Assembly (NCBI GenBank): GCA_024403695.1
Contig: JAKSRI010000007.1
Coordinates: 26,928-90,927 of the forward strand
DNA: 64,000 nt
Origin: Saccharofermentans sp.
Lineage (GTDB): Bacteria; Bacillota; Clostridia; Saccharofermentanales; Saccharofermentanaceae
Direction of reading: 5' to 3'
In this document: positions 9,731-18,483 of the stretch, piece by piece
Layout: the number at the start of each line of letters is the position of its first letter
How positions within the stretch are numbered: position 1 is the first letter of the stretch
Notes under the pieces: model-generated
The model's database searches: none
Told to the model about the DNA's origin: nothing
The model's input: the letters and a program-made list of their open reading frames with translations, nothing else
Made by a program: the position numbers and the translations under genes

Positions 9731-11573
9731 ACTTAACAAGTTTATAGAGATAATACGGAGTCTGTATACTATACCATCCTTCAGTTCTGGCATTAGAGTA
9801 ATAATATCCCAACTGACTAGCAACTATCTCATAATTATCCCATTCATAGTCAGGCTCATATGCAACAATATAATCGAATTCACCATTTTTAATCATCTTT
9901 TCCTTGGCTTCTTTATGCTCGGTTATAATGGTGCTCATATTCGTATACACAGGATACTTACAATTAGGAAAAACATCCGAATATGTATAAAAACCATCAT
10001 CCATAATGTCATATGTAAGAATTCTAGGATTCTCTGTCTCATTAATAATTCTCGCGAACTGAATCTGTGGAATATCTTCATCAGTCTGTGTCAGGAAATA
10101 AAAATTGTCACATCTAATGAAAGTAATCGCGCTTACTATTACAACAGCAACAGTTGGCAATACAGCAAATAACTTTCCTTTATTTTTAAGTGCATCACAA
10201 GCGCTATCTACAACAACTGAAACAAGCAACCATCCAATCGCAGCAAGTGACAAGAAAATCAAACTATAATAAAAAATATAAAGTTTTACACAGAATATAA
10301 CTACGGATTCAACAACAAACATTGAAAGAAACAATCCCTTAAGTTCTTTCTTAAATCCAGAAACAGCAAACAATGTGAAACAAAGAATAGCCGCGATACT
10401 AGCATTATTAACCATTGCAGCGTAAATATTTAAAAACGCCATAAAACCAAGACTATACTGAGAATCAATAAGCTGTGGATATACAACCATATTCTCGTAA
10501 AAATACACTTCAAAGAAATCTGCCCAGGCACCATTAACAGAAAGATAAATCACTACTGGAATTATCGGAATAATAACACCAACAAGGAATGCTAGAATAT
10601 CACGGCCTAATTCCTTACCAGACTTACGAATAATAGAAATGACAATTACATATCCCAGATAACCAATAATCAGCGCGCAAAAGTTAAACTTCAACAGGAA
10701 CAAAAAGCCTGAGATAGCACCAATTACAATTGTTTCTTTGAAAAATGGAAGCCTTCCATAAAGTTCAGCTTTAACCGCAATGTATACAACAATAGCAAGT
10801 AAAGGAATGCAAAGCTCCTCTGCACTGTCACCGTACCAGAATGAATATGTACAGTAAGAAATAATCACCTGCAAAGGTATAAGAATTGATGGATGCTTTG
10901 GTGTGTAGAACAGTTTAACTGTCTTCCAGATAAAAATAGTAAAAACAATCGCAGCAATAATCTCAATAATAAACACTCCGACAAAACTTGTCTTCGACAC
11001 AAGTGCTGCCAGAGAGTGTATAAAATAGATATATGTGCCCCTATTATCAAAAATATCCTTATAAAGAACTGCCCCATTATTAATAGATTTACCAAAGGTA
11101 AAATACATCTGCGCATCACCCCAATAATTAATCTTATATATTGGGGATGATGTCGTAAAAAATGTCATTGAAATAACAGATGTAGCAACAACAATTATCT
11201 TTTCAGATACTGATAATTTGCCATCCTTAGGAACAAAATTAATTCCTCTGTTTTTGAATGTATTCTGAACAAAGCATATCGTCTGCACAATAAAGAAATA
11301 TGACAATACTGAGAGACCAACTGTCATAAGAATATTCTGATTCTTATTAATTAAAATCTCAGTGGACATAATAAAAGCAGCATAGATATATGTACTTTTA
11401 CTTATCTCCTTAATGCCACGGAATTTGTAATTCTTAACGAATACAACAATTATGGCCATCAGCAAAAAAGTGAATCCAAATACAGACTCTACTGTAGCCA
11501 TCATGAACATAACAAGCGACAAAACATAGAGAAGCTTGTTAGTTCTTTCTGTATCGTTAACCAATGTACTCAT
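9729..11573 (-). CDS. Polytopic membrane protein, probable GT-C glycosyltransferase-like
   Basis: A 614-residue membrane protein with about a dozen hydrophobic segments and a short hydrophilic C-terminal domain (about 510-614). The loop following the early helices contains GDAQMYFTFGKSI and YKDIFDNRGTYIYF. The second resembles the first-loop acidic motif of bacterial PMT/ArnT-like GT-C transferases, in which the Asp is catalytic. The acceptor is unknown. The gene sits 19 bp downstream of the DUF4236 gene and may be co-transcribed with it. No strong ribosome binding site is visible before the ATG, so the start is moderately certain. It ends in a clear terminator. Confidence 0.7.
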   Translation of the reverse strand: MSTLVNDTERTNKLLYVLSLVMFMMATVESVFGFTFLLMAIIVVFVKNYKFRGIKEISKSTYIYAAFIMSTEILINKNQNILMTVGLSVLSYFFIVQTICFVQNTFKNRGINFVPKDGKLSVSEKIIVVATSVISMTFFTTSSPIYKINYWGDAQMYFTFGKSINNGAVLYKDIFDNRGTYIYFIHSLAALVSKTSFVGVFIIEIIAAIVFTIFIWKTVKLFYTPKHPSILIPLQVIISYCTYSFWYGDSAEELCIPLLAIVVYIAVKAELYGRLPFFKETIVIGAISGFLFLLKFNFCALIIGYLGYVIVISIIRKSGKELGRDILAFLVGVIIPIIPVVIYLSVNGAWADFFEVYFYENMVVYPQLIDSQYSLGFMAFLNIYAAMVNNASIAAILCFTLFAVSGFKKELKGLFLSMFVVESVVIFCVKLYIFYYSLIFLSLAAIGWLLVSVVVDSACDALKNKGKLFAVLPTVAVVIVSAITFIRCDNFYFLTQTDEDIPQIQFARIINETENPRILTYDIMDDGFYTYSDVFPNCKYPVYTNMSTIITEHKEAKEKMIKNGEFDYIVAYEPDYEWDNYEIVASQLGYYYSNARTEGWYSIQTPYYLYKLVK

Positions 11574-11592
11574 ACCAGAATGCGAATGCTAA

Positions 11593-12621
11593 TTAGCTAA
11601 GTCTCTCTACTGGCAAGAAAGCCTCTGTCTTTCTGAACTTCATATTTGTTGTGAAGTTAGAAAGTGCATCAGATGGGTCAACCATAGCGAGGTTAAGTCC
11701 CATAAGTGTGCTTCTGTCGAACTTAACAGAGAGGAGTGTCATTTCCTCTTCGAAGCCTGTAGCTGAATTCAATACCTTATCTACAGCGTGAACAATAACT
11801 GTCTCCACAGGAAGGAGTGCAAAAGCATCTCTTGCCACACGGATTGCAGTACTACAAACATAATCCTGAATAAGGTCACAGTATGCTGTCTTTGTAAGAT
11901 CCTTCTCTGAGATCTCACCGTTAGCCTTAAGCTCCATGGAAACCTTAGGAACTACATCGTCAGACATAACACCAAACTCAACCTCAAGCTTAGCCGGGTC
12001 ATCTGTACCAACCTGGAAGTTACTACCAAACTCCAGCAAATCGTCGAAAGGCTTAACCTCAGCAATTACCTCAAAGTAAGCGTCAATGTCACCTGCGAGA
12101 ACTCTGTCAGCAAAGCTCTGAAGCTCCTGCCACTCCTTATGCTCATCAGAACCCTTAACGATTGTGGATGGTACTTCATCATTCTTAAGTGCGTTCCAGT
12201 CAATCTGACCATCACTTACCTTGTGAACAGACTTGATAGAATCTACATACTCGAGATATTCCTTAACCTGTGCCTCGTTCTCAGCTACAGGAATCTCTGG
12301 CTTAGCTACCTTATCTACCTTATTTGTACTCTTTGCTGGAGCAGCCTTAGCTGCCTTCTCTGCTGCTGCCTTCTCTGCTGCTGTTTTCTTACCCTTACCA
12401 GTGAACTTGTCCTTAATGCTTCCGGCAATCTTCTTCACGTTTGTCTGCTTTGTGTAATAAACACCTGTGCCAGGGATACCGAGTGTTGTAACGGCTTTAC
12501 CTGTTGTACTAACAGACTGTCTCATACCCTTAACGCCAAAGCTTGTACTTACACCAGACTTACTAAGATTAAGTCTTACGCCAGGGAAAATTGTGATACT
12601 CTTTCTAAAATTAAGGCCCAT
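11593..12621 (-). CDS. DUF4236 domain-containing protein
   Basis: A 342-residue protein whose first 55 residues match DUF4236: GLNFRKSITIFPGVRLNLSK, then SGVSTSFGVKG and LGIPGTGVYYT, a small beta-rich domain of unknown function common near the N-terminus of bacterial hypothetical proteins. A Lys/Ala-rich linker (about 60-100) with KTAAEKAAAEKAAKAA follows, then a globular C-terminal region I do not recognise. An upstream in-frame ATG at 12630 lies directly against the GGAGG box (12631-12635). The ATG at 12621 lies nine bases from that box and begins at the conserved MGLNF, so I chose it. Confidence 0.8.
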   Translation of the reverse strand: MGLNFRKSITIFPGVRLNLSKSGVSTSFGVKGMRQSVSTTGKAVTTLGIPGTGVYYTKQTNVKKIAGSIKDKFTGKGKKTAAEKAAAEKAAKAAPAKSTNKVDKVAKPEIPVAENEAQVKEYLEYVDSIKSVHKVSDGQIDWNALKNDEVPSTIVKGSDEHKEWQELQSFADRVLAGDIDAYFEVIAEVKPFDDLLEFGSNFQVGTDDPAKLEVEFGVMSDDVVPKVSMELKANGEISEKDLTKTAYCDLIQDYVCSTAIRVARDAFALLPVETVIVHAVDKVLNSATGFEEEMTLLSVKFDRSTLMGLNLAMVDPSDALSNFTTNMKFRKTEAFLPVERLS

Positions 12622-12733
12622 AATCGGCATCCTCCGAATTCAATAATAAATATATTGTACTACACTTGTTACATAAATTTCATTTTGAAACTCCTCTATT
12701 AATATAAAATTTAATGTATAAGGAGAGTAATTA

Positions 12734-14320
12734 ATGTCATCTGATTCAAAAAGAAAACTGCATATAACATATGAGATGCTTCAGGATTTTGCATCTATGA
12801 AAAGAACCTGGTTTGATTTCTGGAATAACCTGCCAGGTGAAGGCGAGATTGAGTTCATAGTAGAGGATTTCTATAAGATGAGCCTCGATGATTTGTATGG
12901 TGTTCTTCAGCGCTGTGATATTCAGGGACGCGGTGTTCTGGAGTTCTGTATGAACTGGTACAAGCCACTTATTGAGCATCTCTATACTAACCTTTGTCTT
13001 GATGATCTCTTCGGTTCTAATCCATCTGCCATCGGCGGATACAGAATGATTAGTATGCCTGAAACAGACGAAGATATTATGATGTGGGTGCTTCGTAAGA
13101 TGTTCAATGTCTATACTGATTTAACTTTGAAGAATATGACCACTCCACTATCAGACTTTATTGATATTAAAGGTATGATTACCCAGATAGAATGGCATAT
13201 GGAGGACGATGATCTGCCTATAGAGGATCGTCGATATATTGATGATGTAAAGCATGACTTCCTTATGCAATACGATAACGACCTCATTCTTAAAGATGCA
13301 CCAGAAGAAATACGCGATCTCTTTATAACTTATTGTGATGAACTCTGTGACAATGGTGATATGGATGCATTAAGAATTAAAGGCTATGGCTGTTATGGCG
13401 GCAACTCTGTTTATGCCTGCGACTTTAAGACTTCTGCAGCATGTATGGAACGCCTCTGGCGCGAAGGTGGCTTCGGATACGCTGCCAACACACTAGGCTA
13501 CATCTATTATTACGGAAGACTTAGCGATGGTATCCCTGATTACGAGAAAGCATTTTTCTACTATTCCATCGGAAATACATATGGCATTATTGAGTCCGGC
13601 TACAAGTTGGCTGATATGTTCATGCATGGCTACTATGTTAAGCAAAACCTCGACATGGCAGCATCCATTATCGAGAAGTTCTATGGTGAGAGCAGATACA
13701 GATTTGAGCAGGGTGAATTCGACGGTTCCTTTGCCGATATTGCCCTCCGAATGGGTAAGCTCCATCTCATGAAGGATGTAGAACCTATTCAAGATAACAG
13801 ATTTTATGCATATAGATTGTTTCTCCAGGCTGAATTCGCTCTTACTATGCGAATGCTGGAGACAAAACAGTATGGTGATAATGCAGTAATGGAGAAAATT
13901 AGAAAGGCTCTGAACGATACATACGATTCCTGCGAGCATCGTAAAGCGTCCTTCCACACTCCATTCCCATATCCTATCTATGAATTGATAGGAGCACACG
14001 CCTACTGTCTTTATAACCTTGACGTAAAAGAACTTAAAAAAGGAACTCGTCTTAAGATTACAAGACCATCCTGTCTTGATCATCAGGACTACGATATGAC
14101 GCTTATCACATATCCTGAATTTTCAAGATGTGATCTTACTGACACCGTATCAGTAATTGCTGAGGATGTTATTTACAAGACTCCACATGCTGGAACCATT
14201 GTCTTTGACACAATCAAAGCCGAGGGTAACGGGGCAATTAAGACTCATCGTTTCTATTTCAGAGGAGAATGTGTGTTCTCCATACAATCATCTAGTTTCC
14301 TAATTAACCTCCCTAAATAA
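12734..14320 (+). CDS. Sel1-like/TPR repeat protein
   Basis: A 528-residue cytoplasmic protein with no signal peptide or membrane segment. Residues about 225-345 carry Sel1-like helical repeat features: LGYIYYYGR followed by KAFFYYSIGN, then YKLADMFMHGYY followed by LDMAASIIEKFY. These suggest a protein-binding scaffold. The N-terminal 200 residues and the C-terminal 130 residues are not recognised. An AAGGAG site 8 bp before ATG supports the start. The gene is divergent from the DUF4236 gene across about 110 bp and followed 20 bp later by a LysR regulator. Its role is unknown. Confidence 0.7.
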   Translation: MSSDSKRKLHITYEMLQDFASMKRTWFDFWNNLPGEGEIEFIVEDFYKMSLDDLYGVLQRCDIQGRGVLEFCMNWYKPLIEHLYTNLCLDDLFGSNPSAIGGYRMISMPETDEDIMMWVLRKMFNVYTDLTLKNMTTPLSDFIDIKGMITQIEWHMEDDDLPIEDRRYIDDVKHDFLMQYDNDLILKDAPEEIRDLFITYCDELCDNGDMDALRIKGYGCYGGNSVYACDFKTSAACMERLWREGGFGYAANTLGYIYYYGRLSDGIPDYEKAFFYYSIGNTYGIIESGYKLADMFMHGYYVKQNLDMAASIIEKFYGESRYRFEQGEFDGSFADIALRMGKLHLMKDVEPIQDNRFYAYRLFLQAEFALTMRMLETKQYGDNAVMEKIRKALNDTYDSCEHRKASFHTPFPYPIYELIGAHAYCLYNLDVKELKKGTRLKITRPSCLDHQDYDMTLITYPEFSRCDLTDTVSVIAEDVIYKTPHAGTIVFDTIKAEGNGAIKTHRFYFRGECVFSIQSSSFLINLPK

Positions 14321-14340
14321 CCAATCCAGAAGGAGGGGAG

Positions 14341-15207
14341 ATGAATTTACAATTTAATGTCTTCGATACGTTTCTTATCGTGTCAGAAGAGCAAAGCATG
14401 TCCAAAGCTGCAACTCGTGTTGGGCTTAGTGAGGCTGCGGTCTGCAAACAAATGCAGACACTGGAGAACAGTCTTGAGATGGAACTGTTCGAGAGAAATC
14501 GCACACCAAAAAGGCTTAACGAGAACGGCAAAGCATTTCGTAATCTGGCTTTAATGTACCTGGCGGCCATAGAAAAATTCAAGACCGACCGCCATGCCTC
14601 ACCAGATTCTCTCAAAGGTAATCTGTTCATATGCAGTCACCATACTGGAACACCTTTACCACTACATGGCTTGCTGGCTAACTTTGAAAGCATGTATCCA
14701 GGTATCAGCATAAACATCCTTCACAAGGACCATAGGGAGCTTGTTCGTGAATTCTCAGGTGGAGTTTTTGTACTTATCCCGAAAGGAGATGACATCCCAG
14801 GTAGTCGTCCGATAAAAAGTCTCGACGCCATCCCTCTTGGTGCTACTATCCCGCTCGGACTTCCTTTGGCGCAAAAGACACACATCACTTTAGATGACAT
14901 CGCAAATCACAAACTAATCTTAAGTGAGGACATGCGTTGCAACCCCGCACTTATTTCCTGGTTATGTGGAAAAAAGCCTAATGTAATCTGTGATGACTTT
15001 ATGCTGACTCAAAGTATCGTAAACACTGGAGGTGGCATAACCATCCTCCCTAACTGTTTCCAAGATATGGTTCCAGAAGCGAATTACAAAATTATACCTC
15101 TTTATCCAGAGGTAACAATTAATTTCAAACTTGTTTATGTGGGATACGATGAAATGAGTCTCATAGAAACCACTTTTGTAAACTACCTGGAAAAGAACCT
15201 TAAATGA
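14341..15207 (+). CDS. LysR family transcriptional regulator
   Basis: A 288-residue LysR-type regulator. The N-terminal winged helix-turn-helix spans about residues 4-62, with SMSKAATRVGLSEAAVCKQM as the helix-turn-helix core. The rest is a periplasmic-binding-protein-like co-inducer domain (about 90-288). A strong AGGAGGGGAG site lies directly upstream of the ATG. LysR regulators often sit next to a divergent target; here the upstream gene is co-directional and the downstream HAD gene is convergent with an 8 bp overlap, so no target is indicated. The effector is unknown. Confidence 0.9.
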   Translation: MNLQFNVFDTFLIVSEEQSMSKAATRVGLSEAAVCKQMQTLENSLEMELFERNRTPKRLNENGKAFRNLALMYLAAIEKFKTDRHASPDSLKGNLFICSHHTGTPLPLHGLLANFESMYPGISINILHKDHRELVREFSGGVFVLIPKGDDIPGSRPIKSLDAIPLGATIPLGLPLAQKTHITLDDIANHKLILSEDMRCNPALISWLCGKKPNVICDDFMLTQSIVNTGGGITILPNCFQDMVPEANYKIIPLYPEVTINFKLVYVGYDEMSLIETTFVNYLEKNLK

Positions 15208-15985
15208 GTCCGAAATGGGATAAGGCATTATAAATTCCATCCTCCATAAGAGGGGTGGTTACATAAGATGCGATAGCTTTAACTTCATCAGGAGCGTCGC
15301 CCATAGCTACACTGTGGGCGGCCTTCTTAAGCATCTCTATATCATTGACACTGTCGCCTATAGCAATAGTATCTTCAAGGTTTATCCCCAGAAGGTCGCA
15401 CACCTTCTGTATGCCTGTGCCTTTACTAAAACCACATGGAACTACTTCAGCGACATGTGAATTATGCACCAGTGGTATGAAATCATCCGCAAGAATTTCA
15501 AAACAGGTCTTATAATCACAGCCACCCATCTCACAGGAAATCTTGGATCCATTCCAGTTCTCCCAAAATTCAACTATAGACTTACGCGAATTGCCTAATT
15601 CCCGCATAAGCTTTTTACCGTATGGGTCATCTATCAGATCAGCCTCTTCCATATACAGAAACTCTCTGCCTTCGATTATAGGCTTCATACCGAATCGGCG
15701 CATGGTAGAAATAGCATTGGCAAGAACTTTGTTATCAACTTCGTGAAGGAAAAGAGTTTCATCCTTATATTCCACCATGGTTCCACAACCAGAGACGATG
15801 CCATCAAAACCCAGACTCAGTAAATCTGGATTAGTTATATAACCTTTTGTTCTTCCTGTGTTGATGAACGCAAAATGGCCATTAGCTCTTAATTCACTAA
15901 TGGCCTTTCTTGTACTGTCTGGAATAAAGTTATATCGATCCCACAATGTGCCGTCGATATCAAAAAATACTGCCTGTGGATTCAT
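15200..15985 (-). CDS. Cof-type HAD-IIB phosphatase
   Basis: A 261-residue haloacid-dehalogenase-type phosphatase of the Cof/IIB group. Motif I is FFDIDGT with nucleophile Asp9 and acid/base Asp11, motif II is the INTGRT region, motif III is the Lys before the C-terminal block (FSKGTGI), and motif IV is IGDSVNDIEML. An alpha/beta cap lies between motifs II and III. These enzymes dephosphorylate sugar phosphates or cofactors with broad specificity. The ATG follows the stop of the GGDEF/EAL gene without a gap, so it is the last gene of the nrd transcript. It converges on the LysR gene. Confidence 0.9.
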   Translation of the reverse strand: MNPQAVFFDIDGTLWDRYNFIPDSTRKAISELRANGHFAFINTGRTKGYITNPDLLSLGFDGIVSGCGTMVEYKDETLFLHEVDNKVLANAISTMRRFGMKPIIEGREFLYMEEADLIDDPYGKKLMRELGNSRKSIVEFWENWNGSKISCEMGGCDYKTCFEILADDFIPLVHNSHVAEVVPCGFSKGTGIQKVCDLLGINLEDTIAIGDSVNDIEMLKKAAHSVAMGDAPDEVKAIASYVTTPLMEDGIYNALSHFGLI

Positions 15986-17929
15986 TTATGTGCCACTAAA
16001 CGCCTTTACAATAAATTCTTCTGATACAGGAAGGGTGCCAGCCTTAATCTTAACTGCTGCATCTTCCATAGTCATAGCCTTACCGAAGTGATAACCCTGA
16101 AGTCTCTCACAACCAATTGACTTAAGGTACTCTGCCTGCTCGCGTGTCTCTACACCCTCACAAAGGCTCTTCATACCAAGATCTCTCGCTAAGTTGCAAA
16201 CGTTACGAAGAACCAACTTAGTCTTCTCAGGATTCTCTTCAAAAGTGCTAAGGAACTTCATATCAATCTTCATGACATCGAAATTAAAATCCTTAAGAAC
16301 ATTCAATGAAGAATATCCGGATCCAAAATCATCAAGCCACAATGGATAACCCAGCATCTGCATTCTGTCCAGCTCTCTCTTAAGCTCTGAAAGATGACCG
16401 GAAAGAGCACTCTCTGTAACCTCTACATGCAAATAGTCACGAGGAACATTGTACTTCTGTGTGAATGTCTCGAGAATCTCAGTTACGTCTGTTAATTCAA
16501 AATCTAGTCTGGAGAAGTTAAGTGATACTGGAACGGCAGGCTTATGCTTATCCATCTGCGCACGAATGTCACGACAAACGGTCTCACAGACAATCATGTC
16601 AATCTTATGTACCTGTCTGTACTCCTCGAGGATTGGGATATAACTACCCGGCTGAAGTAATCCATACTTAGGGTCTTCCCACTTAGTAAGAGCCTCGTAA
16701 CCACAAAGTTTAAAATTCTTAGACCACACAACTGGCTGGTAGTAAACCTTAATCTCACCCTTATCAAGAGCAGTATCAATATTATTAACAATGTACTGTC
16801 TCATCTCGAACTCATCATTCAGATGCTTGTCGTACTCGCGGTAATCCTGATCATAATGCTTCTTAATACTGGAACAAGCATAACGTGCCCTGTCGATGGC
16901 TACGTTTACATTTGCAGTTTTGTCCTCAGGAACATATCCTCCAACCTTAATACCAATAAGAGTCTCTGTATGGTAATCGTAAAGAATAGATCTTAATGTA
17001 TTAAGTCTGTCCTTAAATGTATCTCTGTCAGTGAAAATTACAAAGTGATCGTCACCCTGTCTAGCAACAACACTATCGTTAAAAATCTCTGTAATCTGAC
17101 CAGCAAACTTTGCAAGGAAAGCGTTACCTGATTCAAATCCATATTTCTCGTTAAGTGCCTTAAAGTTTTCCACGTCGAGGAAAAGAATAATCTTCTTCTT
17201 TGGATTAATTTTATCGTTATCAAGAATTGCTCTGACAGTATTACGGAAATAATTCATATTAGGAATTCCAGTCAGATCATCTACCGTTGCAGCACTATTA
17301 AGCTGATTATATGCACTCTCTAATCGCTCATCCTTCTCAGCTTCGATTCGCTTCTGTGTATATGTATTTACAGAAGTAACCAGAATAGAGGTTGCCATGA
17401 GAATGAAGTTAACCTTCATGGTTGCCGTTGTAGAATACTGAGCTGTAATCGAGAAAAATAGTATAGCTGAGGAAATAAAAATTATAGTAAATGAGATAAT
17501 TGGCTTCCACGCCAAAAGACATACTACAAGAAGCTCTATAGTAAAGAATGTGAGAATCTGTTCCTGATGAACAAAATTACCAAAGGAACAGTAAATACCA
17601 AAGAAACTGCATGCAATTACAAACAGCCATAACAATAACTGCCCTTTTCTAGAGTGTTTCTGTTCATTATGAAAATATCTGTCAGCCGCCAGCAATACAG
17701 CACCTGCGACAACAAAGACTACGATATAAACGATAAGATTTGCAATAAAATTCTTAGGTAAATATTCGGAACTGCTAAGACCAAGGAAGAGATTAATAAT
17801 CATCCATACTTCAAGAGCAATGATAATTACAGCCATGTAAATACTTGCCTTAACATTGCTAGTCTCAAAGTAATGCTTTACGTATGGAGTAGCTTTATCT
17901 AAGCCAAGCCAACGCTTAAGTCTATCCAT
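15986..17929 (-). CDS. Membrane GGDEF/EAL protein with degenerate GGDEF, probable c-di-GMP phosphodiesterase
   Basis: A 647-residue protein with six N-terminal transmembrane helices (about 28-190), a GGDEF-like domain (about 215-365) and an EAL domain (about 385-640). The cyclase motif is degraded to QGDDHF (291-296), so cyclase activity is unlikely. The EAL domain keeps its metal and catalytic residues: Glu412 in YEAL, Asn471, Glu503/506, DDFGSGYS with Asp533 and Asp534, Lys554, Glu591 and Gln611. I infer a membrane phosphodiesterase that removes c-di-GMP, possibly gated by the inactive GGDEF domain. It starts 14 bp after nrdG, which implies co-transcription with the anaerobic ribonucleotide reductase. 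Confidence 0.9.
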   Translation of the reverse strand: MDRLKRWLGLDKATPYVKHYFETSNVKASIYMAVIIIALEVWMIINLFLGLSSSEYLPKNFIANLIVYIVVFVVAGAVLLAADRYFHNEQKHSRKGQLLLWLFVIACSFFGIYCSFGNFVHQEQILTFFTIELLVVCLLAWKPIISFTIIFISSAILFFSITAQYSTTATMKVNFILMATSILVTSVNTYTQKRIEAEKDERLESAYNQLNSAATVDDLTGIPNMNYFRNTVRAILDNDKINPKKKIILFLDVENFKALNEKYGFESGNAFLAKFAGQITEIFNDSVVARQGDDHFVIFTDRDTFKDRLNTLRSILYDYHTETLIGIKVGGYVPEDKTANVNVAIDRARYACSSIKKHYDQDYREYDKHLNDEFEMRQYIVNNIDTALDKGEIKVYYQPVVWSKNFKLCGYEALTKWEDPKYGLLQPGSYIPILEEYRQVHKIDMIVCETVCRDIRAQMDKHKPAVPVSLNFSRLDFELTDVTEILETFTQKYNVPRDYLHVEVTESALSGHLSELKRELDRMQMLGYPLWLDDFGSGYSSLNVLKDFNFDVMKIDMKFLSTFEENPEKTKLVLRNVCNLARDLGMKSLCEGVETREQAEYLKSIGCERLQGYHFGKAMTMEDAAVKIKAGTLPVSEEFIVKAFSGT

Positions 17930-17943
17930 GATTTTCTCCCCTG

Positions 17944-18483
17944 TTATTCAGAGGCGATACTGTCATCCCATAAAACAATTTCGCCCGTCTCTCTAGTTTT
18001 CCTCATATCAATTATACGCTGATTTGACGAGCCGCGAAACTTCAATCTTATGTCTTTTTTATCCAAAATAAATCGTCCATCTACAAGAATATCCACCAAA
18101 GACAAAAACTCATCTGTTACTTCACAGTTAGGATGACTTCCAGGAACAGTAATCTCATCATCATATCTGAATCCTGTAAAAACCCATAAGTCTTTATTAG
18201 GATACATTTCTCGGAAACGTCTCAAAAATGGAACCAACACTCTCTGGTTAGATGGCTCAAATGGCTCTCCCCCAAGAACTGTCAGTCCATGGATATAATA
18301 TGGCTCCAAACACTTGAGAATATAATCTTCAGTCTCCTTAGTGAATGGTTCGCCATATTCAAAATTCCATGTCTCAGGCTGAAAACAACCTTCACAGCGA
18401 TTTGTGCATCCAGAAACAAACACAGTTACTCTTGTGCCGATTCCGTCTGCTATATCAAATTCTTTGATTGCTCCGTAATACAT
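17944..18483 (-). CDS. nrdG: Anaerobic ribonucleotide reductase activating protein
   Basis: A 179-residue radical SAM activase. The 4Fe-4S motif is SGCTNRCEGC with Cys26, Cys30 and Cys33, followed by the family QPETW block; the SAM-binding GGEPF motif follows near residue 90. It generates the glycyl radical on NrdD using SAM and reduced flavodoxin. The start overlaps the nrdD stop by one base (TAATG), so the two proteins are made together. Length agrees with the family. Confidence 0.95.
   Translation of the reverse strand: MYYGAIKEFDIADGIGTRVTVFVSGCTNRCEGCFQPETWNFEYGEPFTKETEDYILKCLEPYYIHGLTVLGGEPFEPSNQRVLVPFLRRFREMYPNKDLWVFTGFRYDDEITVPGSHPNCEVTDEFLSLVDILVDGRFILDKKDIRLKFRGSSNQRIIDMRKTRETGEIVLWDDSIASE

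Noticed and set aside
14313..14630. Minus-strand frame opposite the LysR gene
   Set aside because: It is a shadow of the helix-turn-helix coding region and has no start signal.
15543..15746. Plus-strand frame inside the HAD gene
   Set aside because: It is antisense to conserved HAD motifs and has no ribosome binding site.
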